Notes: generated from the sequence alone by a model not told the origin. A DNA stretch of 64,000 nucleotides from Thalassobacillus sp. CUG 92003 (GCF_013618635.1 NZ_JABLSJ010000015.1:25100-89099), one strand, 5' to 3'. Counted from the first letter of the stretch, positions 49,466 through 59,550 are shown. A program made the numbers and translations.

Positions 49466-51181
49466 ATGGACATGCAAACCATTCCAGCACGTACAGGTAA
49501 TCATAACCTGCAGGACTATCAGGAAGCGTATAAGAATTTCGATTGGGAAAGTGTGAAGAGCGAATTTACCTGGAGCGAAACCGGGAAGGTCAATATCGCC
49601 TATGAAACGATTGACCGTCATGCCGATAATCCAGACAAAAAGGATCAGCCTGCTTTGATTTACACCGACCCGGAACGTGAAGAAACCTTAACGTTTGAAG
49701 ACTTGAAGTTTAAAAGTAACCAGTTTGCCAATGTATTGAAAAAGCACAACATAGAGAAAGGCGACCGTGTTTTCTTGTTTATGCCAAGGAGCCCGGAATT
49801 TTATGCTGCATTTTTAGGTATTTTGAAGGTGGGCGCGATTGCCGGTCCGCTATTTGAAGCCTTTATGGAACAGGCGGTCCGCGACCGTCTTGAGGACAGT
49901 GAGGCAACGATGCTCATCACCACGCCGGAGCTACTTGAGCGTGTACCGGAAAACGATTTGCCGAACCTTAAACAAGTCGTGCTCGTAGGCGACACGTCAG
50001 GCGTGTCGGATGACTATATTGATTATCATAAAGAAATGGACAGCGCGTCTCAGGACTTTGATATTGAGTGGGTGGACCTGGAAGATGGCTTGCTGCTTCA
50101 TTACACGTCAGGTTCAACCGGTAAGCCAAAAGGCGTTTACCACGTGCACAATGCAATGCTTCAGCATTACCAAACCGGAAAATGGGTGCTGGATTTGAAA
50201 GAAGGCGATGTTTACTGGTGTACGGCAGACCCAGGCTGGGTTACCGGGACAAGCTACGGGATTTTTGCACCGTGGTTGAATGGCGTGACCAACGTCGTAC
50301 GCGGCGGTCGTTTCAGCCCGGATGCCTGGTACGAAACGATTGCTCAACATAATATCAGTGTGTGGTATTCCGCTCCGACGGCTTTCCGTAAATTGTTGAG
50401 CGCAGGGGACGAGCCCGTTAAAAGACACGATCTATCTTCCTTGCGCCACATTCTAAGCGTTGGTGAGCCGCTTAACCCAGAGGTCATTACCTGGGGCGTC
50501 AAAGTGTTTGACTTGCGAATCCACGACACATGGTGGATGACCGAAACTGGAGCGATGCTCATTTGTAACTATCCGGCTGTGGATGTGCTTCCAGGTTCAA
50601 TGGGTAAGCCATTCCCTGGAATTGAAGCGGCTATTGTCGATAATGAGGGCAACGAGCTGCCTGCCAATCAGATGGGGAACCTGGCGATCAAAGAAGGGTG
50701 GCCTTCCATGATGCGCGCTATTTGGAAAAACCCCGGTAAATTTGAAAGCTACTTCATTAATGGGTGGTATGTGTCTGGCGACAGTGCGTACCAGGATGAA
50801 AATGGCTACTTCTGGTTCCAGGGTCGTTTGGATGATGTCATTAACACATCCGGCGAGCGCGTCGGGCCATTTGAAGTTGAAAGCAAATTGATTGAACATG
50901 AAGCTGTAGCTGAAGCCGGCGTCATCGGAAAGCCCGATCCGGAACGTGGCGAGATTATTAAAGCGTTCGTCACCTTGAATGAAGGGTATACCGAAAATGA
51001 CGAGCTGCTTGAAGACATTCGTCAGTTCGTTAAATCCGGCCTAGCAGCGCATGCGGCACCGAGAGAAATAGAGATTACCGATACCATTCCAAAAACGCGC
51101 AGCGGTAAAATCATGCGCCGCCTGTTGAAGTCCTGGGAACTTGGACTTCCGACAGGAGACACGTCGACACTAGAAGAGTAA
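49466..51181 (+). CDS. acsA: acetyl-CoA synthetase AcsA
   Basis: 571 residues. The AMP-binding signature is YTSGSTGKPKG at 213-223. The conserved hinge region GRLDDVINTSGERVGPFEVE and the catalytic Lys548 in TRSGKIMRRLLK complete the ANL-enzyme pattern. It activates acetate to acetyl-CoA. The lysine is the one acetylated by AcuA in B. subtilis; acuABC are not in this window. The start ATG follows GAGGTGATT. A terminator follows the gene. Confidence 0.95.
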   Translation: MDMQTIPARTGNHNLQDYQEAYKNFDWESVKSEFTWSETGKVNIAYETIDRHADNPDKKDQPALIYTDPEREETLTFEDLKFKSNQFANVLKKHNIEKGDRVFLFMPRSPEFYAAFLGILKVGAIAGPLFEAFMEQAVRDRLEDSEATMLITTPELLERVPENDLPNLKQVVLVGDTSGVSDDYIDYHKEMDSASQDFDIEWVDLEDGLLLHYTSGSTGKPKGVYHVHNAMLQHYQTGKWVLDLKEGDVYWCTADPGWVTGTSYGIFAPWLNGVTNVVRGGRFSPDAWYETIAQHNISVWYSAPTAFRKLLSAGDEPVKRHDLSSLRHILSVGEPLNPEVITWGVKVFDLRIHDTWWMTETGAMLICNYPAVDVLPGSMGKPFPGIEAAIVDNEGNELPANQMGNLAIKEGWPSMMRAIWKNPGKFESYFINGWYVSGDSAYQDENGYFWFQGRLDDVINTSGERVGPFEVESKLIEHEAVAEAGVIGKPDPERGEIIKAFVTLNEGYTENDELLEDIRQFVKSGLAAHAAPREIEITDTIPKTRSGKIMRRLLKSWELGLPTGDTSTLEE

Positions 51182-51195
51182 TCACCTTATAGGAG

Positions 51196-51228
51196 AACGC
51201 GTTGCCCCTCGGAAGGGCAGCGCGTTTT
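51196..51228 (+). terminator. terminator after acsA
   Basis: AACGCG/CGCGTT with inner TTGCCC/GGGCAG, followed by TTTAT. Confidence 0.82.
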
Positions 51229-51346
51229 ATCTGACTGACCACTGAGAGGAACTGGACGTTCCACGTGAAACGTTCCAGGCGTGGTGGTTGACCCGACTGA
51301 AACTGAAGGCAGGTTAAAAGAGAAATTTGAAGAAGGAGTCTTCATT

Positions 51347-51793
51347 ATGCGTTTAAAAAAATATACGGATTATGCTTTGAGGGTATTGATTTATGTAGGC
51401 TCTAAACCAGAAGGTGAATTATCCAGCATTAAGGAGATTTCAGATGTGTTCAACGTGTCTGAAAATCACTTAGGCAAAGTCGTAAACCAGTTGAATAAAC
51501 ACAACCTGGTTGAAACCATACGTGGTCGTGCAGGCGGTATTCGTATGGCGAAAAACCCAGCTTTCATCAATGTCGGAAGTGTGGTAAGAAAGATGGAAGA
51601 CGACTTTACGATTCTGGAGTGCTTTGATGCAGATACGAATGCGTGTGTCATCACCGTATCCTGTAAATTAAAGCATGTATTAGGCGATGCACTGCAGGCA
51701 TTTCTCGGGGTTCTGGATCAATATACGCTGGAAGATTTGCTCGAAAACCGCCTTGAACTGCAAGCGTTGATGGATACGACAGCACAAGAATAA
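51347..51793 (+). CDS. nsrR: nitric-oxide-sensing repressor NsrR (Rrf2 family)
   Basis: 148 residues from ATG 51347 after GAAGGAG; the open frame begins further upstream at 51281 without support. The Rrf2 winged helix includes NHLGKVVNQLNKHNLVETIRGRAGG. Three cysteines, Cys92, Cys100 and Cys106, are in the exact spacing of the B. subtilis NsrR iron-sulfur cluster ligands. It represses NO-response genes and is released by NO. The next gene is a permease with 32-bp spacing. Confidence 0.94.
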   Translation: MRLKKYTDYALRVLIYVGSKPEGELSSIKEISDVFNVSENHLGKVVNQLNKHNLVETIRGRAGGIRMAKNPAFINVGSVVRKMEDDFTILECFDADTNACVITVSCKLKHVLGDALQAFLGVLDQYTLEDLLENRLELQALMDTTAQE

Positions 51794-51825
51794 TAGATTT
51801 TTTAGTTAAGGCGGGGAATTTAGTC

Positions 51826-53142
51826 ATGGGAGAGCGTCAGATAGCACGCACGGCTTTAGAAACGCTGCAATGGTTTGTGTTTCTCTTAGCAAGTGCCGTA
51901 GCGTTACCGATTGTAATTGGCTCGATCTTTGAATTGGATTTTTCTGAAACAGCCGGTTTGATGCAGCGAACATTTTTTGTGGTGGGCGTCACCACGTTTT
52001 TGCAAGGGTGGTTGGGTCATCGCCTTCCGATCATGGAAGGGCCGGCTGGCCTTTGGATCAGTATTTTTGCCGTAATGGCAGTAACAGGGGCTCAAGCAGG
52101 CCAAAGCGGCAGGGAAACCCTGCAAAGCCTGGAAGCGATGATGCTGTTAACAGGTGGTTTCCTTGCGGTGTTTGGCCTGTTCAAGCTGTCCCAAAAGGTG
52201 CTGTCTTTATTTACCCCGATGGTGACCGGGGCCTTTTTATTTCTGCTTACTGTACAATTGAGTGGAACGTTTCTAAGAGGCATGCTGGGAATCCAACAAG
52301 AAGTGGAAGGGATACATAGCAGCGAAGCCATGATTGCCTTTGGTACGTTCTTCCTCGTATTGGTGTTGTCCATTTTTGGAAAAGGGTGGCTGAAAGGGTA
52401 TGCAGTTTTGATTGGCATCCTGGCTGGCTGGGTTTTCTATCGGATTGTGATAGGAGCGGAGCAAACAGGAGGTTCGGATGGAGTCCGCACGTTTGCCTCA
52501 CCAGAGTGGCTGGCTTGGGGTGCGCCACAGTTTGACTGGAGTTTGCTTCCGATTGCTTTCATTACGGCTGTTATTCTTCTTTCAAATGTGGTGGCGTCTG
52601 TTGTCGCGGTGAGTCAGTCTTTACATGGTCGCCCGGCTTACCGTTTAGATCAGATCAATCGAGGCAGTGCGTTCTTAGGTGTGACGCACGGGATTTCGGG
52701 GATGTTTTCGGCGGTCGCAAATGTGCCGTTGGCTTCTTCGGCCGGTTTCGCAGATTTGACGGGCCAAAAACGAAAATCCCCTTTCATGTATGCGGCGCTT
52801 GTCATGACAGGTCTGGCTTTCTTCCCGCAACTGGTTGCCTTTATTTCAGGCATTCCGTCGCCTGTTGCTAACGCGGCTTTATTAGCGACATTCGTACAGT
52901 TAATGGGGCTTGGGCTGAGTAATATTGCCAGCGAAACCCTCGATCAGCGGAAATTGACAATTCTCTGTGTTTCGTTTTTGATAGGGATTGGCATAATGTT
53001 TTTACCAACCGAAGTGTTCCGCAATCTTCCCGCGCTTGTCCAAAATGTAGTGAGTAACGGGTTAATCGTGGGAACGGTATTGGTGATTGTTTTTGATCAA
53101 ATGTGGAAAGAATCGAGAAGAGACCATACGGCAAGCCGGTAA
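51826..53142 (+). CDS. NCS2-family purine/pyrimidine permease (YwdJ-like)
   Basis: 438 residues, about 12-14 membrane segments. NCS2 features are the PAGLWISIFAVMAVTGAQAG segment and the Ser/Ala-rich VPLASSAGFADLTG. It resembles the YwdJ/YbbY group more than PbuX or PyrP. The substrate is not fixed. It is cotranscribed with the N-hydroxylase downstream (14-bp gap) and possibly nsrR upstream. Confidence 0.88.
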   Translation: MGERQIARTALETLQWFVFLLASAVALPIVIGSIFELDFSETAGLMQRTFFVVGVTTFLQGWLGHRLPIMEGPAGLWISIFAVMAVTGAQAGQSGRETLQSLEAMMLLTGGFLAVFGLFKLSQKVLSLFTPMVTGAFLFLLTVQLSGTFLRGMLGIQQEVEGIHSSEAMIAFGTFFLVLVLSIFGKGWLKGYAVLIGILAGWVFYRIVIGAEQTGGSDGVRTFASPEWLAWGAPQFDWSLLPIAFITAVILLSNVVASVVAVSQSLHGRPAYRLDQINRGSAFLGVTHGISGMFSAVANVPLASSAGFADLTGQKRKSPFMYAALVMTGLAFFPQLVAFISGIPSPVANAALLATFVQLMGLGLSNIASETLDQRKLTILCVSFLIGIGIMFLPTEVFRNLPALVQNVVSNGLIVGTVLVIVFDQMWKESRRDHTASR

Positions 53143-53156
53143 GGAAGTGAGCATTA

Positions 53157-54476
53157 ATGAAGGAAGACATTCACGATTTGATTGGGGTAGGAATCGGTCC
53201 GTTCAATTTGGGACTGGCCGCGTTGATAGATGGTACAGAAGATGTGGAAGCCATATTTTTTGAACAAGAATTAGAATTCGATTGGCATCCCGGGATGATG
53301 CTGGAGAAAATGAATTTACAGGTGCCGTTTCTGGCTGATTTGGTTACGTTCGCTGACCCGACCAGTCCTTACACGTATTTGAACTACTTGCACCATCAGA
53401 ACCGCCTGTTTCCTTTCTTTTTCCATAGTGAATTCAAAGCGCCCCGTCAGGAATATAATGACTACCTCCAATGGGTCGCTGAAAGATTGAACGGGCTTTA
53501 TTTCGGCCATGAGGTAGTTGATTTGATTGACCATGACGGGGAGGATCATCCCTATTATGAAGTGGTGGTTAAAAAACGTACGACCGGCGAGACTTTATCC
53601 TGGTTTTCCCGGCATGTGGTCATTGGCACCGGAAGTGACCCGCTCCTGATCAATGGGATGGAGCGGCTGCCTAATGAGGATGTTTTGCATACCAGCCGCT
53701 ATTTGTTCGAACGGGAAAATTTATTGAAAGCGAAGCATGTCACAGTCGTCGGTTCCGGACAAAGTGCCGCCGAGGTATTTCTTGATTTATTGAAAGAGCA
53801 GGAAAGGCAAGACATGCATCTGTCGCTCTTGACCCGTTCAGGTGGTTTGTTTCAAATTGATACCGCTAAATTCGCCCAGGAGTTTTTCACTCCGGATTAT
53901 GTAGATTATTTTTATTCACTTGATTACACACAACGGAAAGATACGCTTGATATATTGGACCCCTTGCGCAAAGGGATTGACCCCGACACGCTGAAGGAAC
54001 TGTATGATACCTTATATCATAAATCGGTCGGGCACAAAGAGACGAATGTCAGGATCCAGCCGATGATCGATGTAGAGGACATCACGGCGCGTAATGGGAA
54101 GTATATTCTCACCTGTCACCAGTGGCAGGAAGGGAAGCGGTTTGACTATGAAACGGACAAAGTCGTGTTAGGAACAGGTTATCATCCGCATATCCCGCAA
54201 TGGCTGATCGATCGCTTTGGTGATCAAGTCGAGTGGGAGGGGGAAGGAGATCTGAAGGTGTCACGGGATTACCGGTTAGTTTTCCAGGATAATCGAGACC
54301 ATCACGTGTTTATGCTGACTGATCTTGTTCATTCACACGGCGCAGGTGCGACTAATTTGGGGCTGTCTGTTAACCGCAATGTGCATATCGTCAATTCGAT
54401 TGCCGGGCGGGAAGTGTATGAGAACCAGCGTCAAAATGCGTTCCAACAGTTTTCAGCGAAGGATGAACACGAATGA
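53157..54476 (+). CDS. L-lysine/L-ornithine N-monooxygenase family protein (IucD-like), orphan
   Basis: 439 residues, full length for the family. FAD-binding GVGIGPFN at 10-17, NADPH-binding VVGSGQSAAEVF, and the C-terminal GTGYHP and THSHGAGATNLGL-like stretch (seen as VHSHGAGATNLGLS). Such enzymes N-hydroxylate the side chain of lysine or ornithine for hydroxamate siderophores. No acetyltransferase, siderophore synthetase or iron transporter is nearby, so its product and pathway are unknown. Confidence 0.88.
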   Translation: MKEDIHDLIGVGIGPFNLGLAALIDGTEDVEAIFFEQELEFDWHPGMMLEKMNLQVPFLADLVTFADPTSPYTYLNYLHHQNRLFPFFFHSEFKAPRQEYNDYLQWVAERLNGLYFGHEVVDLIDHDGEDHPYYEVVVKKRTTGETLSWFSRHVVIGTGSDPLLINGMERLPNEDVLHTSRYLFERENLLKAKHVTVVGSGQSAAEVFLDLLKEQERQDMHLSLLTRSGGLFQIDTAKFAQEFFTPDYVDYFYSLDYTQRKDTLDILDPLRKGIDPDTLKELYDTLYHKSVGHKETNVRIQPMIDVEDITARNGKYILTCHQWQEGKRFDYETDKVVLGTGYHPHIPQWLIDRFGDQVEWEGEGDLKVSRDYRLVFQDNRDHHVFMLTDLVHSHGAGATNLGLSVNRNVHIVNSIAGREVYENQRQNAFQQFSAKDEHE

Positions 54477-54575
54477 ATAACCTATTCTTTCCATACGTGA
54501 GGTTTATTGTCAGCTTGGCCTGGGAACAGGATGAGTGTGGAATGAACCTTAACCTTAAAAGGAGAGGATTAGATT

Positions 54576-55091
54576 ATGAGTAAGATTGCATGTGTAATAA
54601 CCGATTTATTTGAAGATGTCGAATATACCAGTCCAGCTGAGGCTTTAGAAAAAGCCGGTCATAATGTGGTCACCATTGAAAAAGAAGCGGACAAGCAAGT
54701 CTCTGGTAAACAGGGTGACGCTACTGTTCAAATTGATAAAGGGATCGACGATGTCAGTCCCGAAGACTTCGATGCCCTGTTAATTCCTGGTGGCTTTTCT
54801 CCTGATCAATTACGTGCAGATGAACGATTCGTGAAGTTCACGAAGCATTTCATGGATAAGAAAAAACCGGTTTTCGCTATCTGTCATGGTCCGCAGCTGT
54901 TGATCACGGCCAAAGCGCTTGAAGGCCGTTCAGCTACAGGCTTCACGTCCATTGCCGTCGACATGGAATATGCAGGTGTTGATTTCAAAGATCAAGAAGT
55001 GGTTGTTTGTCAGGATCAACTGGTTACAAGTCGTAATCCTAATGATCTGCCGGCCTTTAACCGCGAATCTTTGAAATTGCTTGAATCATAA
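54576..55091 (+). CDS. DJ-1/PfpI-family protein (general stress/glyoxalase type)
   Basis: 171 residues after AAAAGGAGAGG. The nucleophile elbow is AICHGPQLL with the conserved Cys, preceded by LLIPGGFSPDQLR with the family glutamate region. YfkM/YraA-like proteins of B. subtilis are the nearest named relatives. They act on methylglyoxal-type damage or as glyoxalase III; protease activity is doubtful. It has its own terminator. Confidence 0.9.
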   Translation: MSKIACVITDLFEDVEYTSPAEALEKAGHNVVTIEKEADKQVSGKQGDATVQIDKGIDDVSPEDFDALLIPGGFSPDQLRADERFVKFTKHFMDKKKPVFAICHGPQLLITAKALEGRSATGFTSIAVDMEYAGVDFKDQEVVVCQDQLVTSRNPNDLPAFNRESLKLLES

Positions 55092-55099
55092 AAGACAAT

Positions 55100-55140
55100 A
55101 AACGCGCTCTCCGTAACCAGGGAGAGCGCGTTTATTTTTT
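55100..55140 (+). terminator. terminator after the PfpI gene
   Basis: AAACGCGCTCTCC pairs with GGGAGAGCGCGTTT around a 6- to 7-nt loop, followed by ATTTTTTT. Confidence 0.93.
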
Positions 55141-55367
55141 TAGGCTATGTGAGGTGGTGTTAATAAGGGCCCCAGGTTATTCAATTATAGAGTAGTTATC
55201 TGGACAACTTGCATTCCGTGGAGTGATTGTGCCTCGTTTTTGCGATCATCCTCTCAATCAATAACTGGGATCTACATTATCCCTAAGGTAAGCGGCCTTG
55301 CTTGCTATGCGCTATAGAGTTCTCAGTGGTCGATTTTGGAGAACTGCATATCACTCCTCATATAGAT

Positions 55368-55515
55368 CGGTCCGTTTTATCAATGAAAATGGGTTGGCTT
55401 GGAAACAAGGAGACTCCCGCGGGAAAAAGAGCTCGGCGAGACACCGCAGGGAGCGAAGCGAAGGAGGAGGCTTGCCGGTTCCCCGCAGGAAAGCGAGTTG
55501 TTTCCAAGGCAATCC
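55368..55515. repeat. nested palindromic repeat element, copy E
   Basis: A left outer-like GGTCCGTTTT (55369) precedes inner arm GGGTTGGCTTGGAAAC (55391-55406). The right inner arm GTTTCCAAGGCAATCC is at 55500-55515 (two mismatches). The core has GGAGACTCCCGCGGG, GCTCGGCGAGAC, GGAGGAGGCTTGCCGG and CCCCGCAGGAAAGCGAG, the inverse of copy A's core. The open frames in it are not genes. The rest of the 55141-55808 gap shows nothing else identifiable. Confidence 0.82.
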
Positions 55516-55808
55516 AAGCCTCATACCCTAAAGGGCCTCGAATACCTCGATTTCAAGTTTTCCAACCAATAGAATTGGACAGTGAGAGAGTTAAAGTTAG
55601 AGTGCACCGCGGGAAAGTTGTCGTAATTTTTTGTAATCCTTATTCTGGTACGATGATAGAGAATGCCCTATAATTGGGTTAGCTGAATTGTGCCGGATTC
55701 GAGACGGATACGGTTATCTTGATACAGGGGTAGCGAGCCCTCACCCATACATATACCGTTAGCCTAACCAAACATACGGGCGATTTTATAGCAAAAAGGA
55801 GGGTCACT

Positions 55809-56579
55809 ATGATCGTTAATAGACTAGAAGATGGTTTTGTATTGATTACGCAGCATCATCATGCACTGGCTTCAGGTACGATGGTAAGGAACTGGAAAGA
55901 AAAGTATTTGATTCGGTCGAAAGTGCGTGAAGAGGCGGATTGGGCGGTGGCTGAGCATGATCGTGCCTGGATCCCGTTGGATAGACATCCGCTTTGGAAC
56001 GAGCGAAAAGAACAACCGTTTACGTTTGTGGATTATCCGTTAAAGGAAAAGCTGGCCGCCTATAAACGTGGGATTGATGAAGTAGAGCAGCGATCGGCTT
56101 ATGCTGCGATTTTGTGCAGCAGTCATTACCAATCCTTTTTTTCTTCCGGTTCTCAGGACGCCGATATCAGACATTTTTTAGATCACGAGACGACCCGGCA
56201 GGAACGCTTGTTTCGAACGATGGAGATGAACCTGCCGCAAGATATTTATGATCTTCATTTCAAACGGCTGCAATTCTGTGATGACCTATCCCTTTATATT
56301 TGTGCCCAGCAACCCGGCGTAGCCAAAGAAGATGAGTTGCCGTGGTTCAAAGACGGATTCAGGCAGCACTTTGAATTTGCACCGGACGGTATGATTGCCC
56401 ATTGGAAAGATGAGTCAACTGTCTCTGTAGATCCTTTTCCATTTGAACGCCCGATTGAAGTGAGCATCCCTTACTGTCAATTGGCTGTCGATGACATAGA
56501 ATCCAAGGGTCTTCAAACCGCATGGGACGAGGCCGAGGTTGAGTATCGTCACATTGCGTTCGTGCGTCCGGGAGAGTAG
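55809..56579 (+). CDS. DUF3891-family protein
   Basis: 256 residues after AAAGGAGGG. Family pattern: VLITQHHHALASGTM near the N-terminus, WAVAEHDRAWIPLD, and AILCSSHYQSFF. The histidine and aspartate clusters suggest a metal site of HD-like geometry, but no function is established. A GNAT gene begins 5 bp after its stop, so they form an operon. Confidence 0.88.
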   Translation: MIVNRLEDGFVLITQHHHALASGTMVRNWKEKYLIRSKVREEADWAVAEHDRAWIPLDRHPLWNERKEQPFTFVDYPLKEKLAAYKRGIDEVEQRSAYAAILCSSHYQSFFSSGSQDADIRHFLDHETTRQERLFRTMEMNLPQDIYDLHFKRLQFCDDLSLYICAQQPGVAKEDELPWFKDGFRQHFEFAPDGMIAHWKDESTVSVDPFPFERPIEVSIPYCQLAVDDIESKGLQTAWDEAEVEYRHIAFVRPGE

Positions 56580-56584
56580 TCCGC

Positions 56585-57306
56585 ATGGCTTCTTTGGATC
56601 AATTTCCGGTCAGTGTATTACAAGGCCCTGATTATATGACGGTAGAACGGTTAGAGCAGCTCGCTGTGGAAACCTGGCCGTATTCCTTCAAAGGTTAGAG
56701 CACCAGGCGTCTTCCCAACGTAAACACCGTTTAGGGCTGGTTTATGAAGGTGAGCTGGAACGAGAAGCACGCCAAATTTTAGAGGAGCAGGGCTATCAAT
56801 TAAATAAAGAGAGAATAATTGTGGAGAAGACAGACCTTCATTTGGAAACATCAGGCGAGGACCGCGTTCGTTTACAGCTCGTGTCGCGTGAACATGAACG
56901 AGAGTTTGTGGAGCTTTGGCAGCGCTGTCTCGCAGGCTATCCGGTCGATTCTAATGCTGAACAAGCCTTCAACAGTCTGCAGGCGGAACTTGGAGAATGT
57001 TATCTTGACTCGTGCTATCAAATTGTTGCCCGTGGCCAAGCGATCGGGGTAGTGCTCCCGCATATTGAACCTGGCACCGAAGCTGAAGGGCGCATATTCT
57101 TTCTCGGACTCGTCCCGGAAGCGAGAGGGAAGGGGTTTGGTCAATCCGCACACAAACAGGCCCTGAATTTACTTAAAAAGGCATTCAGGGCCGAAACGTG
57201 TATTGGGGTTACGGATATCGATAACCAGGCGATGCAGCGTATATTTGACCAAAATGGCATGACAGCGCGCGGGCGGCTGCAGGTTTATAGCAAAAAGCTG
57301 GTGTGA
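56585..57306 (+). pseudogene. GNAT-family acetyltransferase with a frameshift
   Basis: An ATG at 56585 six bases after GGGAGAG opens MASLDQFPVSVLQG, which stops at 56698. A second frame carries on from about 56683 (FLQRLEHQASSQRKHRLG) without a start and runs to 57306, containing the acetyl-CoA loop VPEARGKGFG. The two overlap so that one missing base near 56684-56686 would restore a single protein of about 240 residues. The downstream part could also start at GTG 56821 (161 residues). Confidence 0.8.
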
Positions 57307-57309
57307 GCG

Positions 57310-58596
57310 TTATGTTTTTTCGATGTTAAAATTATTGTCAAGCAGCACCCAGTTTTGGGGGAAGGAGAGGCCGAGCTTCCAATAACTGATGCCTCGCAAA
57401 CCTAACTCTTTGATCAGATCGAATTTGGCTTGAATCGACCGCGCGTCTTCAAACCATACTTCATGCTCATTGCCTGCTTCATCCGTATAGGTATAAAACG
57501 GCGCTTGCACTTCGGTGTCGTATTCAATCGGCACGTTATATTGCCGGGCTCGTTGGATCGCTTGCTGCGGACTGATGGCTTCTGCTGGTTCTCCCCCTTC
57601 TTCGTAAGGCAGTGTCCAGTCATAGCCGTACAAATTTTGACCTAACAAAATCTTATCGGCCGGCATTACCGTCAGAGCATAATCGACAACTTCGCGCACG
57701 GAATCAATCGGCGATACCGGAAGCGGCGGTCCACCGCTGTAGCCCCACTCATATGTCATTAAAACGACAAAGTCGGCTATTTCACCGTGTGCCTGATAAT
57801 CATGGGCTTCGTACCATGCCCCTTCTTGCTGGGCACTCGTTTTAGGAGCCAGGGCAGTCGACATCAACAAGCCTTCATTGGCCAGACGCTGCTTTGCTTT
57901 TCTTAAAAACTGATTGTAACTTTCTCTCATGTCAGGCGGTAAATATTCCATGTCAAAGTGGACATCCCTGTATCCTCCGGACTGAGCTGTCTGAATGATG
58001 TTATCGAGCAGTGTATTTTGAAGGTTCTCATCCGACAAGATGGTGCGGCCTAACTCGTCACTGAAGCCGCCTTCCTCGAGGTTCGTCACGACGAGCATCA
58101 AGGAGGCATTGTTATTTTCGGCGCTCGCGGCAAAATCATCTAATGGAGGCGGGGCCAGTGAGCCATCGCTTTGTATCCTGTAGCTGAAAGGCGCAAGGTA
58201 GGTGAGGTATTGGGACCGGTTGCGCGCTGCTTCCACCAGATTTTCAGACACTTGGTCCCCATAGGGTTCAATGTAAGCATTCACTTCAGTATTGGTTTTC
58301 GGTGTGGGGGGAATATACAAGCGAAACCCTACTGGCAGCACACCATTTACCTGGATTTGATTGATTTGGGCTAACTCTTCTGCGGTCGTGCCAAATTTAT
58401 TAGCAATGGAGTACAGGCTGTCTCCAGGCTGGACAAAATAAAATTGGCCGTCAATCGGAATAACTAGGGCCTGACCGACTACGAGATCGCCTGGTGTTTC
58501 AAGTTCGTTAGTGTCAATGATCGCTGAAGGCGTTGATTGATATAATTGCGCAATCGACGTAAGGTTCTCCCCGGATTGAACGACGTGGATTTGCAT
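57310..58596 (-). CDS. yaaH: LysM-GH18 spore peptidoglycan hydrolase YaaH (SleL family)
   Basis: 428 residues from ATG 58596 after AAAGGAGTG. Two LysM repeats at about 2-47 and 52-97 are followed by a glycosyl hydrolase 18 barrel. The catalytic motif is DVHFDMEYL (Asp211, Asp215, Glu217). In Bacillus it cleaves the spore cortex or coats the spore as an N-acetylglucosaminidase. It marks the return of the conserved yaaH-tadA backbone, and implies a sporulating organism. Confidence 0.94.
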   Translation of the reverse strand: MQIHVVQSGENLTSIAQLYQSTPSAIIDTNELETPGDLVVGQALVIPIDGQFYFVQPGDSLYSIANKFGTTAEELAQINQIQVNGVLPVGFRLYIPPTPKTNTEVNAYIEPYGDQVSENLVEAARNRSQYLTYLAPFSYRIQSDGSLAPPPLDDFAASAENNNASLMLVVTNLEEGGFSDELGRTILSDENLQNTLLDNIIQTAQSGGYRDVHFDMEYLPPDMRESYNQFLRKAKQRLANEGLLMSTALAPKTSAQQEGAWYEAHDYQAHGEIADFVVLMTYEWGYSGGPPLPVSPIDSVREVVDYALTVMPADKILLGQNLYGYDWTLPYEEGGEPAEAISPQQAIQRARQYNVPIEYDTEVQAPFYTYTDEAGNEHEVWFEDARSIQAKFDLIKELGLRGISYWKLGLSFPQNWVLLDNNFNIEKT

Positions 58597-58626
58597 GCTA
58601 TCACTCCTTTCCCGACTTCCCTCTGA

Positions 58627-59193
<567 letters not shown>

Positions 59194-59200
59194 TAAATGA

Positions 59201-59229
59201 TTGCATTTTCGAGAGATAATCGCTATACT
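59201..59229 (+). promoter_or_regulatory. sigma-A promoter of SRP RNA
   Basis: TTGCAT at 59201-59206, 17-bp spacer, TATACT at 59224-59229, directly before the RNA. Confidence 0.75.
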
Positions 59230-59232
59230 GGA

Positions 59233-59507
59233 ATATGCCGTGCTAAGCGGGGAGGTAGCGGTGCCCTGTACTTGCAATCCGCTATAGCAAGGCCGAATCC
59301 CCGCTCGAGGTGATGTTGTTTCAAGGTCTGCCTCAAGGGAGTGGTGTTGACACCCAGGTCCCGCGCAATGGGAACCAGTGAATCCTGTCAGGTCCGGAAG
59401 GAAGCAGCAGTAAGCTGTCATTCCCGTGTGCCGCGGGAGCGCCTGGGTCGAGCCATCAACTTGGGTAACGCTTGGGGCAGCGTCATCGACAGCGGGTGCA
59501 CGGCATA
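59233..59507 (+). ncRNA. scr: signal recognition particle RNA (scRNA, large Bacillus type)
   Basis: About 275 nt. The ends TATGCCGTGC and GCACGGCATA pair. The Alu-domain sequence GCTAAGCGGGGAGGTAGCGG is near the 5' end. The S-domain tetraloop helix TGTCAGGTCCGGAAGGAAGC is the conserved Ffh-binding site. The end positions are set by the closing stem and are approximate by a few bases. It sits between tadA and dnaX. Confidence 0.96.
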
Positions 59508-59519
59508 CATAACCAACGG

Positions 59520-59550
59520 AAAAACTCACCTGGCATCAGGTGAGTTTTTC
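59520..59550 (+). terminator. terminator after SRP RNA
   Basis: AAAACTCACCTG pairs with CAGGTGAGTTTT around GCAT, followed by TTC. Confidence 0.9.

Noticed and set aside
55298..55673. Open frames of 77 and 123 codons across the repeat at 55368
   Set aside because: They run through the GC-rich palindrome core, lack ribosome sites and show no family pattern.
56675..56700. Programmed frameshifting in the GNAT gene
   Set aside because: The junction around TTCCTTCAAAGG has no slippery repeat, internal ribosome-like stimulator or hairpin; a plain mutation is more likely.
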